Source of the DNA: an uncultured Eubacteriales bacterium
GTDB lineage: Bacteria; Bacillota; Clostridia; Lachnospirales; Lachnospiraceae
Direction of reading: 5' to 3'
DNA: 40,527 bases
NCBI GenBank assembly: GCA_900314555.1
Contig: OMVQ01000006.1
Span: forward strand, 1 to 40,527
Position 1 is the stretch's first letter. Each line of letters opens with the position of its first letter. This document shows, piece by piece, positions 14,319-22,302 of the stretch. Under the pieces are notes generated by a model. The model did not search any database and had not been told where the DNA came from. It saw only the letters and a list, made by a program, of their open reading frames with translations. A program made the translations under genes and the position numbers.

Positions 14319-15836
14319 ATGGATAGTTCAACTTTTTCACAGAGAATGAAAAGTGCTATGGATAGTAAAGGTTATAAACAGGTAGACCTGCTTAAACGAG
14401 CGGAAGAGGCGGGTATTAAACTTGGAAAGAGTCAGGTTAGTCAATATGTAAGTGGCGATGCAGTTCCAAGGAAAAATATAGGTGAATTTATTGCAAATGC
14501 ACTTGATGTAGATTTAGATTGGCTATATGGAACAGATAATGCGACAAAACCAATGCAGAACAAAAAGGTAACAGATAAAAACAATAACAATATTAAGAAA
14601 AATGAATCAGGAGATGTTAATATGAGAACTTTTAATAAATCATCAAAATTAGATAATGTTTTATATGATGTAAGAGGACCGGTTGTAGAAGAGGCTAATA
14701 AGATGGAAGCAATGGGAACCAGAGTGTTGAAGTTAAATATAGGTAATCCTGCTCCATTTGATTTCAGAACTCCGGACGAAGTTATATATGATATGTCATC
14801 ACAATTAACTGAGTGTGAGGGATATTCAATGTCTAAAGGTTTATTTTCAGCAAGAAAAGCCATTATGCAGTATTCTCAGATTAAGAATATTCCTAATGTA
14901 TCTATTGATGACATTTATACGGGAAATGGTGTTAGTGAATTAATTAATCTTAGTATGTCAGCGCTTTTAAATGAGGGTGATGAAGTGTTAGTTCCATCGC
15001 CGGATTATCCACTTTGGACTGCCTGTGTAACTTTAGCAGGAGGAAAGGCTGTACATTATATCTGCGATGAACAGTCAGAATGGTATCCTGATATTAATGA
15101 TATTAAGAGCAAAGTTAATGCTAACACAAAGGCTATTGTAATAATTAATCCAAACAATCCTACAGGAGCACTTTATCCTAAGGAAGTTCTTGAGGAGATT
15201 GTAGAAGTTGCAAGACAGAATCAGCTTATTATCTTCTCAGATGAAATATATGACCGTTTAGTAATGGACGATGAAGAACACGTATCAATTGCAAGCCTTG
15301 CACCAGATTTATTCTGTGTTACATTTAGCGGACTTTCAAAATCTCATATGATTGCAGGCTTTAGAATCGGCTGGATGGTTCTTAGCGGAAATAAGGCAAT
15401 CGCAAAGGATTATATAGAGGGAATAAATATGCTTTCTAATATGAGACTTTGTTCAAATGTTCCTGCCCAGTCTATTGTACAGACAGCTTTATGGGGACAT
15501 CAGAGCGTTAAAGAATACATTGTGCCGGGTGGACGAATCTATGAACAGAGAGAATATATTTACAAGGCATTGAATGATATACCTGGTATCAGTGCAGTAA
15601 AACCAAAAGCAGCATTTTATATTTTCCCTAAAATAGATGCTAAGAAGTTTAACATTGTAAATGATGAGAAGTTTGCTTTAGATTTATTAAGAGAAAAGAA
15701 GATTCTTATTATTCATGGCGGCGGCTTTAACTGGAAAGAGCCAGACCATTTCAGAGTTGTATATCTTCCAAGAATCGAAATATTAAAAGATGCAATGGAA
15801 AACCTTGAAGATTTCCTTAAATACTATAGGCAGTAA
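14319..15836 (+). CDS. XRE helix-turn-helix fused to AlaA-type alanine aminotransferase
   Basis: A 505-residue two-domain protein. Residues 1-75 form an XRE/Cro-like helix-turn-helix (KQVDLLKRAEEAG, KSQVSQYVSGDAVP, LDVDLDWLYG). After a polar Asn/Lys-rich linker, residues from about 102 make a complete class-I aminotransferase close to AlaA (LNIGNPAPFDF, INPNNPTGALYP, FSDEIYDRL, Schiff-base Lys in FSGLSKSHMIAGFRIGW). AlaA converts pyruvate and glutamate to alanine and 2-oxoglutarate. An ATG at 14622, at the exact start of the enzyme domain, has its own SD AGGAG 8 nt upstream, so a free enzyme may also be made. An alternative GTG start is at 14313. The upstream leader carries a hairpin repeat. 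Confidence 0.88.
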   Translation: MDSSTFSQRMKSAMDSKGYKQVDLLKRAEEAGIKLGKSQVSQYVSGDAVPRKNIGEFIANALDVDLDWLYGTDNATKPMQNKKVTDKNNNNIKKNESGDVNMRTFNKSSKLDNVLYDVRGPVVEEANKMEAMGTRVLKLNIGNPAPFDFRTPDEVIYDMSSQLTECEGYSMSKGLFSARKAIMQYSQIKNIPNVSIDDIYTGNGVSELINLSMSALLNEGDEVLVPSPDYPLWTACVTLAGGKAVHYICDEQSEWYPDINDIKSKVNANTKAIVIINPNNPTGALYPKEVLEEIVEVARQNQLIIFSDEIYDRLVMDDEEHVSIASLAPDLFCVTFSGLSKSHMIAGFRIGWMVLSGNKAIAKDYIEGINMLSNMRLCSNVPAQSIVQTALWGHQSVKEYIVPGGRIYEQREYIYKALNDIPGISAVKPKAAFYIFPKIDAKKFNIVNDEKFALDLLREKKILIIHGGGFNWKEPDHFRVVYLPRIEILKDAMENLEDFLKYYRQ

Positions 15837-15942
15837 AATACTTTTGACACCCTGAAATATAAGGAAAACAGCAGATGTAAAAGAACTTTGATAGACAATT
15901 ATATCGAATTTGATTAAGGTAATCGTGAAAGGAGGAAGTGAT

Positions 15943-16518
15943 ATGGAGCTTGGAAGCCAGATTAAAAAATATCGTAAAGAGCTATCGTTATCACAAGATG
16001 ATTTAGCTCAAAAAGTCTACGTTTCAAGACAGACGATATCGAATTGGGAAAATGATAAAAGCTATCCTGATGTTAACAGTCTGATTCTCTTAAGTGAAGC
16101 ATTTCATACCTCTATTGATAATTTAATCAAAGGAGATGTTGAAATTATGAAACAGGAAGTAAAAAGTGAGGACAGAAAGAAATTCGAGAAGCTGGGGCAG
16201 ATATATAGTGTTCTTTTTATAATTGCCATAATAACACCTATTCCTCTGACTCATTTTCTTAGTTATTTCGGGATTGCAATCTGGGCAGCAATAATGGCAG
16301 TAACATTATATGTTGCGATTATGGTTGAAAAGAAGAAAAAGCAGTTTGATATTCAGACTTACAGAGAGATTATAGCTTTTACCGAGGGAGAGGGGCTAGA
16401 TGAGATTGCCAAAGCAAGAGAAGAGGGAAAAAGGATATATCAGAAAATTCTGCTTGCATTTGCAGCAGGAATTATTACTCTTGTTATTGCAATAGTATTT
16501 GCTAAATTGTTAGGGTAA
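15943..16518 (+). CDS. XRE-family regulator with C-terminal membrane segments
   Basis: A 191-residue protein. Residues 1-65 are a typical XRE domain (LGSQIKKYRKELSLSQDDLAQKV, SRQTISNWENDKSYPD). It is followed by two or three hydrophobic segments (about 92-115, 117-135 and the final LAFAAGIITLVIAIVFAKLLG), so it is membrane-tethered. Such proteins are common in Firmicutes and may sense envelope stress or a membrane partner; its target is unknown. The start at 15943 is fixed by AAAGGAGG 8 nt upstream, in preference to an in-frame codon at 15910. Confidence 0.88.
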   Translation: MELGSQIKKYRKELSLSQDDLAQKVYVSRQTISNWENDKSYPDVNSLILLSEAFHTSIDNLIKGDVEIMKQEVKSEDRKKFEKLGQIYSVLFIIAIITPIPLTHFLSYFGIAIWAAIMAVTLYVAIMVEKKKKQFDIQTYREIIAFTEGEGLDEIAKAREEGKRIYQKILLAFAAGIITLVIAIVFAKLLG

Positions 16519-16525
16519 GGTATTA

Positions 16526-16666
16526 GTGTGAAAAATAATGTTGATGTGATTATTTTTCACACAGCTATTTGTTTCTAAGCGAAAGCAAATAGCTTTTATG
16601 GCAGATGAGAAATCGCCTACGCGAATTTCTCATCGCCTCTTCGCATCAAGTTGCTCAGAAATGAGG
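16526..16666 (+). repeat. SD-targeting hairpin repeat, copy 2 (type A)
   Basis: Three hairpins as in copy 1: GTGTGAAAAATAAT/ATTATTTTTCACAC (16526-16562), GCTATTTG.../...CAAATAGC (about 16564-16593), and GATGAGAAATCGC/GCGAATTTCTCATC. The tail TCGCATCAAGTTGCTCAGAA ends in ATGAGG. Flanking repeats are weak (AAGGTATTA on the left, GAGGATTATTA on the right). Unlike the other copies it lies about 85 nt before the next start codon, so the original target SD is unclear. Confidence 0.82.
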
Positions 16667-16751
16667 ATTATTACGTAATAGATATTAAAAAGTCAAAGCA
16701 ATTTTATCACAACTTATTTAGAAATAAATACAAAATGGAGGATTAAAATAT

Positions 16752-17279
16752 ATGAACGAAGTAATTAAGGCAATGGAAGAACGTCGTAGTATCCGTAAAT
16801 TTAAACCTGATATGCCATCTAAGGAAGATATAAACCAGATTATTGAAGCTGGTCTGTATGCCGCAAATGGTAAAGGTAAACAGTCAACTATTACTATTGC
16901 AGTAACTAATAAAGAATTAAGAGATAAAATATCAGCAGTAAATTCTAAAATTGGCGGCTGGCAGGAAGATTTTGACCCATTTTATGGTGCACCTGTTATA
17001 TTAATTGTTTTAGCAGATAAGAACTGGCCAACAGGCATTTATGATGGAAGTCTTGTAATGGGAAATATGATGCTTGCGGCTCATTCACTTAATCTTGGAA
17101 GTATCTGGATTCACAGAGCAAAAGAAGAATTTGAACTTCCTGAATACAAGGAATTATTAAAAGAACTTGGAATCGAGGGAGAATGGACAGGAATTGGACA
17201 TTGTGCCGTTGGTTATATTGATGGTGAGATACCTAAGGCTGCTGCAAGAAAAGATGGCAGAGTATACTGGGTTGAATAG
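16752..17279 (+). CDS. Nitroreductase-family flavoprotein
   Basis: A 175-residue FMN-dependent nitroreductase-like oxidoreductase. The N-terminal MEERRSIRKFKPDMPSKEDI is the FMN-phosphate binding signature, and AGLYAANGKGKQ, GSIWIHRAKEEF and GIGHCAVGYIDGE follow the family layout. Members reduce nitro compounds, quinones or flavins with NAD(P)H; the physiological substrate is unknown. SD TGGAGG is well placed. A perfect 14-bp terminator hairpin follows. Confidence 0.9.
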   Translation: MNEVIKAMEERRSIRKFKPDMPSKEDINQIIEAGLYAANGKGKQSTITIAVTNKELRDKISAVNSKIGGWQEDFDPFYGAPVILIVLADKNWPTGIYDGSLVMGNMMLAAHSLNLGSIWIHRAKEEFELPEYKELLKELGIEGEWTGIGHCAVGYIDGEIPKAAARKDGRVYWVE

Positions 17280-17311
17280 AAAGCTGACTTGAAAATATAT
17301 AGAATAAAAAC

Positions 17312-17347
17312 AAGGCTATATCTTAGTATCTCCTAAGATATAGCCTT
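17312..17347. terminator. Bidirectional intrinsic terminator
   Basis: AAGGCTATATCTTA and TAAGATATAGCCTT are a perfect 14-bp stem with an 8-nt loop. ATTTT follows on the plus strand and a run of A precedes it, giving T residues on the minus strand. It separates the convergent nitroreductase and DUF4250 genes. Confidence 0.9.
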
Positions 17348-17358
17348 ATTTTAAATAA

Positions 17359-17544
17359 CTACTTAAACTGGTTAGTTGTTGGGTCATAAGAATAATTAAT
17401 GGATCTTAATCTTCCGACAACGTCATTAATGTCTATGTTGTTTGCAACGCAAAACTCTGTAAGGTCTGAATAATTATCTCTTAGCTGTGTGTTAACATAA
17501 CTTAAAAGCATAACAGGGTCTTTAGGTAAATTATTAATCTGCAT
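17359..17544 (-). CDS. DUF4250 family small protein
   Basis: A 61-residue protein with the DUF4250 pattern: LPKDPVMLLSYVNTQLRDNY at the N-terminus and a C-terminal YDPTTNQFK. Function is unknown; such short proteins are common in Clostridia. Minus-strand SD TGGAGA lies 7 nt before the ATG. It diverges from luxS across a 316-bp region that also has an ATTTCC-AAA-GGAAAT hairpin in its own leader (17559-17573). Confidence 0.85.
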   Translation of the reverse strand: MQINNLPKDPVMLLSYVNTQLRDNYSDLTEFCVANNIDINDVVGRLRSINYSYDPTTNQFK

Positions 17545-17681
17545 TTTGAATCTCCATTTCTAATTTCCAAAGGAAATATTTTCTAATAAATAAGTATAAC
17601 CTATTATATTAATATTAGTCAATAAATATAAACATAACTTGTCAAAATTATATTACCAATCTGTTAAATTTATAGAGCATC

Positions 17682-17710
17682 TTGTTAAACAGCTAATTTC
17701 AAGGTATACT
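17682..17710 (+). promoter_or_regulatory. luxS promoter
   Basis: TTGTTA (17682-17687), a 17-bp spacer and TATACT (17705-17710). The start of transcription would be near 17717, leaving a leader of about 145 nt before luxS. Confidence 0.65.
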
Positions 17711-17746
17711 ATATAGTATGATGATAAATTCAAAAGATGACATATG

Positions 17747-17781
17747 AATGATTTAGTAAGGTACGAAACCTTGAAATCATT
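17747..17781 (+). promoter_or_regulatory. Leader hairpin upstream of luxS
   Basis: AATGATTT/AAATCATT make an 8-bp outer stem and AAGGT/ACCTT an inner stem with loop ACGAA. A second, weaker hairpin (AAGGACAT / ATATCCTT, about 17789-17811) is followed by TTTTGATTT. Two consecutive hairpins with a T-rich end could form an attenuator. It does not match a riboswitch class that I recognise. Confidence 0.5.
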
Positions 17782-17860
17782 TGTTAGTAAGGACATTTAT
17801 GATATATCCTTTTGATTTAACATCATTAAAAATTATATATAAGCGAAGAATGGAGAAATT

Positions 17861-18340
17861 ATGAAGAAAATAGCAAGTTTTACCATTAATCATTTAAAAT
17901 TAGAACCGGGAATATATGTATCAAGAAGAGATTACATAGGAAGTGAAGTCGCTACAACATTTGACATAAGAATGACAAGACCTAATTATGAGCCGGTTAT
18001 GAATACAGCAGAAGTTCATACATTAGAGCATTTAGGTGCTACATTTTTAAGAAATCACGAGAAATATAGTGATAAAGTAATTTATTTTGGACCAATGGGC
18101 TGCAGAACAGGTTTTTATCTTATTCTTGCAGGTAATTTAGAATCAAAGGATATCGTAGACCTTGTAACAGAAATGTATGAGTTTATGAGTGAATTTGAGG
18201 GAGATGTACCGGGTGCATCAGCAAGAGATTGTGGAAATTATCTCGATATGAATTTACCTATGGCTAAATATGTAGCTAAGAGATTCTTAGATAATACACT
18301 TAGAAATATTGATGAGAAACATTTAGTATATCCTGAATAA
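17861..18340 (+). CDS. luxS: S-ribosylhomocysteine lyase LuxS
   Basis: A 159-residue LuxS. Metal ligands His53 and His57 in HTLEHL and Cys124 in ARDCGN, with catalytic Cys81 in GPMGCRTGFY, are all present. It splits S-ribosylhomocysteine into homocysteine and DPD, the precursor of autoinducer-2. The next gene, 17 nt downstream, encodes the nucleosidase that makes its substrate, so both steps of S-adenosylhomocysteine recycling are in one operon. Confidence 0.97.
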   Translation: MKKIASFTINHLKLEPGIYVSRRDYIGSEVATTFDIRMTRPNYEPVMNTAEVHTLEHLGATFLRNHEKYSDKVIYFGPMGCRTGFYLILAGNLESKDIVDLVTEMYEFMSEFEGDVPGASARDCGNYLDMNLPMAKYVAKRFLDNTLRNIDEKHLVYPE

Positions 18341-18357
18341 ACAAGATGGAGGAATTT

Positions 18358-19077
18358 ATGAGTAAATATAAAGTTATCGGAATTATAGGAGCAATGGACG
18401 AGGAAGTTAGTAAGATTAAGGAGAAATTATCAGACGTTACGATTAAAAGAATTGCTTCAATGGACTTCTATGAGGGTAAATTACAAGATTTAGATGTTGT
18501 AGTTGTACGTTCAGGAATAGGTAAAGTAAATGCAGGAATATGTGCGCAGATTTTAGCAGACATTTATAAGGTTTCAGCAATAATTAATACAGGAATTGCA
18601 GGCTCTTTAAATGCAGAGATTAACATTGGAGATATAGTATTATCAGAAGATGCATTGCAGCACGATATGGATACATCGGCATTTGGCGATCCTATCGGTG
18701 TAATTCCAAGAATGGATTGTTCAACATTTAAGGCAGATGCAGACCTCATTAAGATAGCAGAGGAATCGTGCAAGGAAGTTCTTGACGGAATAAATGTATT
18801 CACAGGAAGAGTATTAAGCGGAGACCAGTTCATATCAGGTAAAGAGAAGAAAGATTGGCTTGTCGATAATTTTGCCGGATATTGTACAGAGATGGAGGGC
18901 GCTGCAATTGCACAGGCTGCATATCTTAACAACATTCCATTTCTTATTATAAGAGCAATATCGGATAAAGCAGATGACAGTGCGCATATGGATTATCCGA
19001 CATTTGAAGCAATGGCAATTGAGAATTCAGTTAAATTATTAACGGCTATGGTTAGCAGAATCAGTAAACAGCAATAG
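18358..19077 (+). CDS. mtnN: 5'-methylthioadenosine/S-adenosylhomocysteine nucleosidase
   Basis: A 239-residue Pfs-type nucleosidase (GIIGAMDEEV at the N-terminus, TGIAGSLN, and catalytic Asp in ISDKADDSA with EMEGAAIAQ before it). It removes adenine from S-adenosylhomocysteine and methylthioadenosine, feeding LuxS. An ATG at 18346 is in frame, but GGAGG at 18348-18352 is the SD for the ATG at 18358. The stop is one base away from the stop of the convergent deacetylase gene, with no terminator between. Confidence 0.95.
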   Translation: MSKYKVIGIIGAMDEEVSKIKEKLSDVTIKRIASMDFYEGKLQDLDVVVVRSGIGKVNAGICAQILADIYKVSAIINTGIAGSLNAEINIGDIVLSEDALQHDMDTSAFGDPIGVIPRMDCSTFKADADLIKIAEESCKEVLDGINVFTGRVLSGDQFISGKEKKDWLVDNFAGYCTEMEGAAIAQAAYLNNIPFLIIRAISDKADDSAHMDYPTFEAMAIENSVKLLTAMVSRISKQQ

Positions 19078-19078
19078 A

Positions 19079-19939
19079 TTAATTAACTTTAATGAATTCA
19101 TCGACAGTAACGAATTCGTATCCCTCTGCTTTCAAGGCATCAATGATTTGAAATGCGGCTTCAACAGAGGTATCAAATATATCATGTAATAGAATAATGT
19201 CACCACTTTTGGCACGTTTTAATACATGTTTAACAACAGAATCAGTATTAAGAACACTCCAGTCCCTTGGGTCAACTGTCCATAATACGGGAGTGAGATT
19301 AGTTTCACGTTTTAAGGCATCTGAATACATACCATAAGGTGGTCTGATATATTTAGGAGAGACACCGGCATAGGTAGTTATGAGTTCAGATGTCTTATTT
19401 ATTTCTGTAATGGCTTTTTCTTCTGATATACAGGTCAATTGCACATGTGAGTATGTATGATTTCCAATCAGGTGACCATCCTCAGCCATTCTTTTAATCA
19501 CATCGGGATTATTTGAAACATTTTCGCCGATTACGAAAAATGTTGCTTTAACATTTCTTTCCTTTAATCCATCAAGTAATTTAAGTGTATATTTTGGGTG
19601 AGGTCCGTCATCAAATGTGATGGCGATTTTTTTGACTTCATCTGTGTTATCCGTTTGTGAAGTATCAGATGAAGAACTATCTGAATTTGAATTATCAGAA
19701 GAATTACTGCTTTTTGAATTATCATTCGTGGAACTATTATTTGTAGAATTATCAGAAGTTGAAGTATCAGCTTTAGATGATTTACTATCAGAATTATTTG
19801 TATGCTTGTTACTGGAATTACTTTTAATCCTGGAAATATTTGTCTGTATAGTGTTGCTTATGGAAATCTGATATATAAATATTGCAGATAATAAAGTTAG
19901 AAGAAGTATTAAACTTAAATAAATATTACGTTTTTCCAC
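19079..19939 (-). CDS. Membrane-anchored polysaccharide (peptidoglycan) deacetylase
   Basis: A 286-residue protein. An N-terminal transmembrane anchor (IYLSLILLLTLLSAIFIYQI) is followed by a roughly 65-residue linker almost wholly of Ser, Asn, Asp and Thr, then a NodB-homology domain. All five motifs are visible: TFDDGPHP, HTYSH, RPPYG, VDPRDW and ILLHD. It likely removes N-acetyl groups from cell-wall glycans outside the membrane. The GTG at 19939 is preferred as start because GGGGAT lies 6 nt upstream; an ATG at 19951 would overlap that SD. The SD and start codon are duplicated on the far side of hairpin repeat copy 3. Confidence 0.9.
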   Translation of the reverse strand: MEKRNIYLSLILLLTLLSAIFIYQISISNTIQTNISRIKSNSSNKHTNNSDSKSSKADTSTSDNSTNNSSTNDNSKSSNSSDNSNSDSSSSDTSQTDNTDEVKKIAITFDDGPHPKYTLKLLDGLKERNVKATFFVIGENVSNNPDVIKRMAEDGHLIGNHTYSHVQLTCISEEKAITEINKTSELITTYAGVSPKYIRPPYGMYSDALKRETNLTPVLWTVDPRDWSVLNTDSVVKHVLKRAKSGDIILLHDIFDTSVEAAFQIIDALKAEGYEFVTVDEFIKVN

Positions 19940-20093
19940 ACTAATCCCCATTCCGCAGGCACAAAGTGCCGGAGAAATCGCAAGTCAAATATAAGATTTG
20001 GCTCTGCGATAGATGCTAAATGTGGCACTTGCGACACATTTAGCTGTGTGAAAAATCAGATATCAATCTGTATTTTTCACACTAATCCCCATT
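19937..20093 (-). repeat. SD-targeting hairpin repeat, copy 3 (type B)
   Basis: An exact 16-bp direct repeat (minus strand AATGGGGATTAGTGTG) at 19937-19952 and 20078-20093 brackets the element. The gene-side copy holds the SD and GTG start of the deacetylase. On the minus strand the core has GTGTGAAAAAT.../...ATTTTTCACAC, GCTAAATGTG/CACATTTAGC, an ATCGC.../...GCGAT stem and GGCAC-TTT-GTGCC, then TGCGGAATGGGG. Immediately outside, 20094-20106 reads AAGTCGCTCAAA on the minus strand, the right end of a type A element, so two insertions seem to have landed in turn. Confidence 0.88.
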
Positions 20094-20184
20094 TTTGAGC
20101 GACTTTTTTATAATTATATGCTGTATAAAAATATTAATGACGTACACAATATGTATTATCTAATTTCTTTGAAATGTGGTGAGT

Positions 20185-21030
20185 ATGATAAAATATATTA
20201 AGATTACGGTAGCAGCTATAATGTATGCGGTAGGGGTAAGTCTGTTTCTTGATGCGAATAACCTTGTTCCGGGAGGAGTTTCAGGAACAGCCATAATTCT
20301 AAACAGACTTACAGGTGTAGAAATAGGTACATTGGTATTTATGATAAATATTCCGTTATTACTTATAAGTATCTGGAAATTTGGAATAAGATTTCTGATT
20401 ACGACAATATATGTGATAGTTGTATCTTCAATATTTATGAATATTTTTTCGCTATATGGTGGAATAACAGACGACCTTTTAATGGCGGCACTCGCAGGTG
20501 GCGGACTTGTAGCACTAAGCATTGGAATAATATTTAAAGAGGGTGCTACGACAGGTGGTGCAGATATTGTAGTCAGGTTAGTTAAAATAAGGCATCCACA
20601 TATTAAAACAGGAAGAATATTTCTGACGGTAGATGGAATCGTTGTAATTGCATATGTGCTGATATTTGGAAATATTAATGCAGGACTTTATTCAGCACTT
20701 ACAGTAATTATAACTTCAACAGTTTTGGACTTCGTATTATATGGTAAAGATGAAGCAAAGCTTTTATATATCATCTCTAAGTCTGAGAAAAGTGAAAATG
20801 AACTGGTGGAAAGACTATTAGGTGAATTAGAGGTAGGAGTGACATATCTGAAAGGATATGGTGCATATAAGAATAAGGAGAAACGTGTGATAATGTGTGC
20901 AATAAGAAAGCCGCAATTACCTAAAGCAAAGGAGATTGTAAATGAGACAGATAGTGAAGCATTTATGATAATTACTTCTGCAAATGAGATTATAGGAGAG
21001 GGATATAAAAGTCACAATACGATAATATAA
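20185..21030 (+). CDS. YitT family membrane protein (DUF161/DUF2179)
   Basis: A 281-residue integral membrane protein with about five or six hydrophobic segments over residues 1-165 (starting ITVAAIMYAVGVSLFLDANNLVPGG) and a soluble C-terminal DUF2179 domain (GVTYLKGYGAYKNKEKRVIMCAI). YitT proteins occur in multiple copies in Firmicutes; their transport role is not established. The start is uncertain: GTG codons at 20176 and 20179 are in frame, and the SD-like GGTGAG is very close to the ATG at 20185. Confidence 0.88.
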   Translation: MIKYIKITVAAIMYAVGVSLFLDANNLVPGGVSGTAIILNRLTGVEIGTLVFMINIPLLLISIWKFGIRFLITTIYVIVVSSIFMNIFSLYGGITDDLLMAALAGGGLVALSIGIIFKEGATTGGADIVVRLVKIRHPHIKTGRIFLTVDGIVVIAYVLIFGNINAGLYSALTVIITSTVLDFVLYGKDEAKLLYIISKSEKSENELVERLLGELEVGVTYLKGYGAYKNKEKRVIMCAIRKPQLPKAKEIVNETDSEAFMIITSANEIIGEGYKSHNTII

Positions 21031-21044
21031 GTAGAATAGAAATA

Positions 21045-21235
21045 TCCGTCTATGACACACACTTGATTTATGACGTATCGTGTGCAAGTTAATGCCGTCA
21101 GATGCAAAAGGTCGGTGCAGTAAATCACCGTTCAAGCGAAGCGCGTTTGATTAGCTGCACCGTAATAACCTTTGCAGATGACGGCATTTACTTGCACTAG
21201 ATAAAGGAATTATGAAAGCGTGTGTCATAGACGGA
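21045..21235. repeat. 191-bp giant imperfect hairpin element
   Basis: Three nested stems: TCCGTCTATGACACAC (21045-21060) with its exact complement at 21220-21235; a 31-nt arm at 21082-21112 with 21168-21197; and CGGTGCAG/CTGCACCG (21113-21120, 21155-21162). A small stem caps it. It lies between convergent genes (YitT and the membrane protein at 21261) and has no ORF. The right-hand end recurs in diverged form at 29013-29050, so it is a mobile or dispersed palindromic element that may also stop transcription. Confidence 0.85.
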
Positions 21236-21260
21236 CATCTCGCCTAAGTGTATGTTTAAG

Positions 21261-21854
21261 TTATTTATTCTCAGAATTATTCTTCACAAAGAAAATTATA
21301 TAAATTACATAGAATGAAATAACTGAAATTATATCAAAGAATGATACAAGAGCATATTTTGTTTCAGCAACTGTGAAGAATGAGAATATAACCTGATTAA
21401 AGGAATATAAGAAGCTGAATACATTGCTTATTATTATGTATGAAACAGGGATAATGAAAAATACCTTTTTACTACCCATTTTATATAAGCCATATGCCAT
21501 TGAAATTAATAATCCGATAAATAAAATTGAGTTAATGAAACTTGTGAAATATGAATATCTTGAAGTTTCATAAGCATCTCCGATATCTACTAAAGATTTA
21601 ATTCCTGATAATAAGTTTACAAGGGCGATTACACCCAGAGGAATAAAGAATAATAGATGGTTAAATTTAATATTTAACATATTAAGAATTATTAATGCAA
21701 GCAGACCACCAAATGCGATTAATGAGAATATTTCTATGACATAATCCCATGCTTCACGCTCGACAACTATATACATAATAATTGTGAGAAATGCAAATAA
21801 CACTGATACGATTCCAAGAATTAATGAAATCAATGTACTTTTGTTTTGTTTCAT
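21261..21854 (-). CDS. Polytopic membrane protein of unknown function
   Basis: A 197-residue protein with about six hydrophobic segments (for example LISLILGIVSVLFAFLTIIM, IFSLIAFGGLLALIILNML, LLFFIPLGVIALVNLLSGI) and short polar loops. No family motif is recognised. GGAGGT lies inside an upstream in-frame ATG at 21869 and is the SD for the ATG at 21854, which is the chosen start. Confidence 0.75.
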   Translation of the reverse strand: MKQNKSTLISLILGIVSVLFAFLTIIMYIVVEREAWDYVIEIFSLIAFGGLLALIILNMLNIKFNHLLFFIPLGVIALVNLLSGIKSLVDIGDAYETSRYSYFTSFINSILFIGLLISMAYGLYKMGSKKVFFIIPVSYIIISNVFSFLYSFNQVIFSFFTVAETKYALVSFFDIISVISFYVIYIIFFVKNNSENK

Positions 21855-22043
21855 TTTAAAGACCTCCATATATTTATAATATTTTTATAAAACATCGTAG
21901 TCAGTATAGCAAAGAATATTTCTAAAGTAAATGAAAATATATAAGCTATGGTTTGTAACATATTTCATATTTAATGAAGTATAATTTTTAATCAGATAAA
22001 TGATAATATGTATTCAACAGTCAAAATTCTAAAACTTACAGCC

Positions 22044-22072
22044 TTGACAAATCAGAAGAATATTGATATTCT
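22044..22072 (+). promoter_or_regulatory. Promoter upstream of glnA
   Basis: TTGACA (22044-22049), a 17-bp spacer and TATTCT (22067-22072). Transcription would start near 22079, only 7 nt before a terminator hairpin. The glnA leader is thus about 224 nt long. Confidence 0.75.
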
Positions 22073-22085
22073 GTTAATGAACAAC

Positions 22086-22118
22086 GGCGTTCTCTTCAAG
22101 GGAGGAGAGCGCCTTTTT
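22086..22118 (+). terminator. Leader terminator (attenuator) of glnA
   Basis: GGCGTTCTC pairs with GAGAGCGCC (one G-U) around a 10-nt loop and is followed by T5CT. It sits directly after the promoter and about 185 nt before glnA, so most transcripts would stop here unless antitermination occurs. ANTAR-domain proteins act as antiterminators on such leaders, and one is encoded just after glnA. A further stem (GGATTGT/ACAATCC, 22203-22244) lies closer to the gene. Confidence 0.75.
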
Positions 22119-22302
22119 CTATAATAAAATAAATACAATATAATTAAGGTATATTAATATATTAGGATATTAAGATATTAAATACTGAAATTAAGTTTAA
22201 ACGGATTGTTTGTGATTGTTTCGTGCGAAGAACTTACACAATCCTGATGAAATATGAAGTACATAGTGAAAACATTTTATGTATAAATGGAGGAAAAGTG
22301 CG

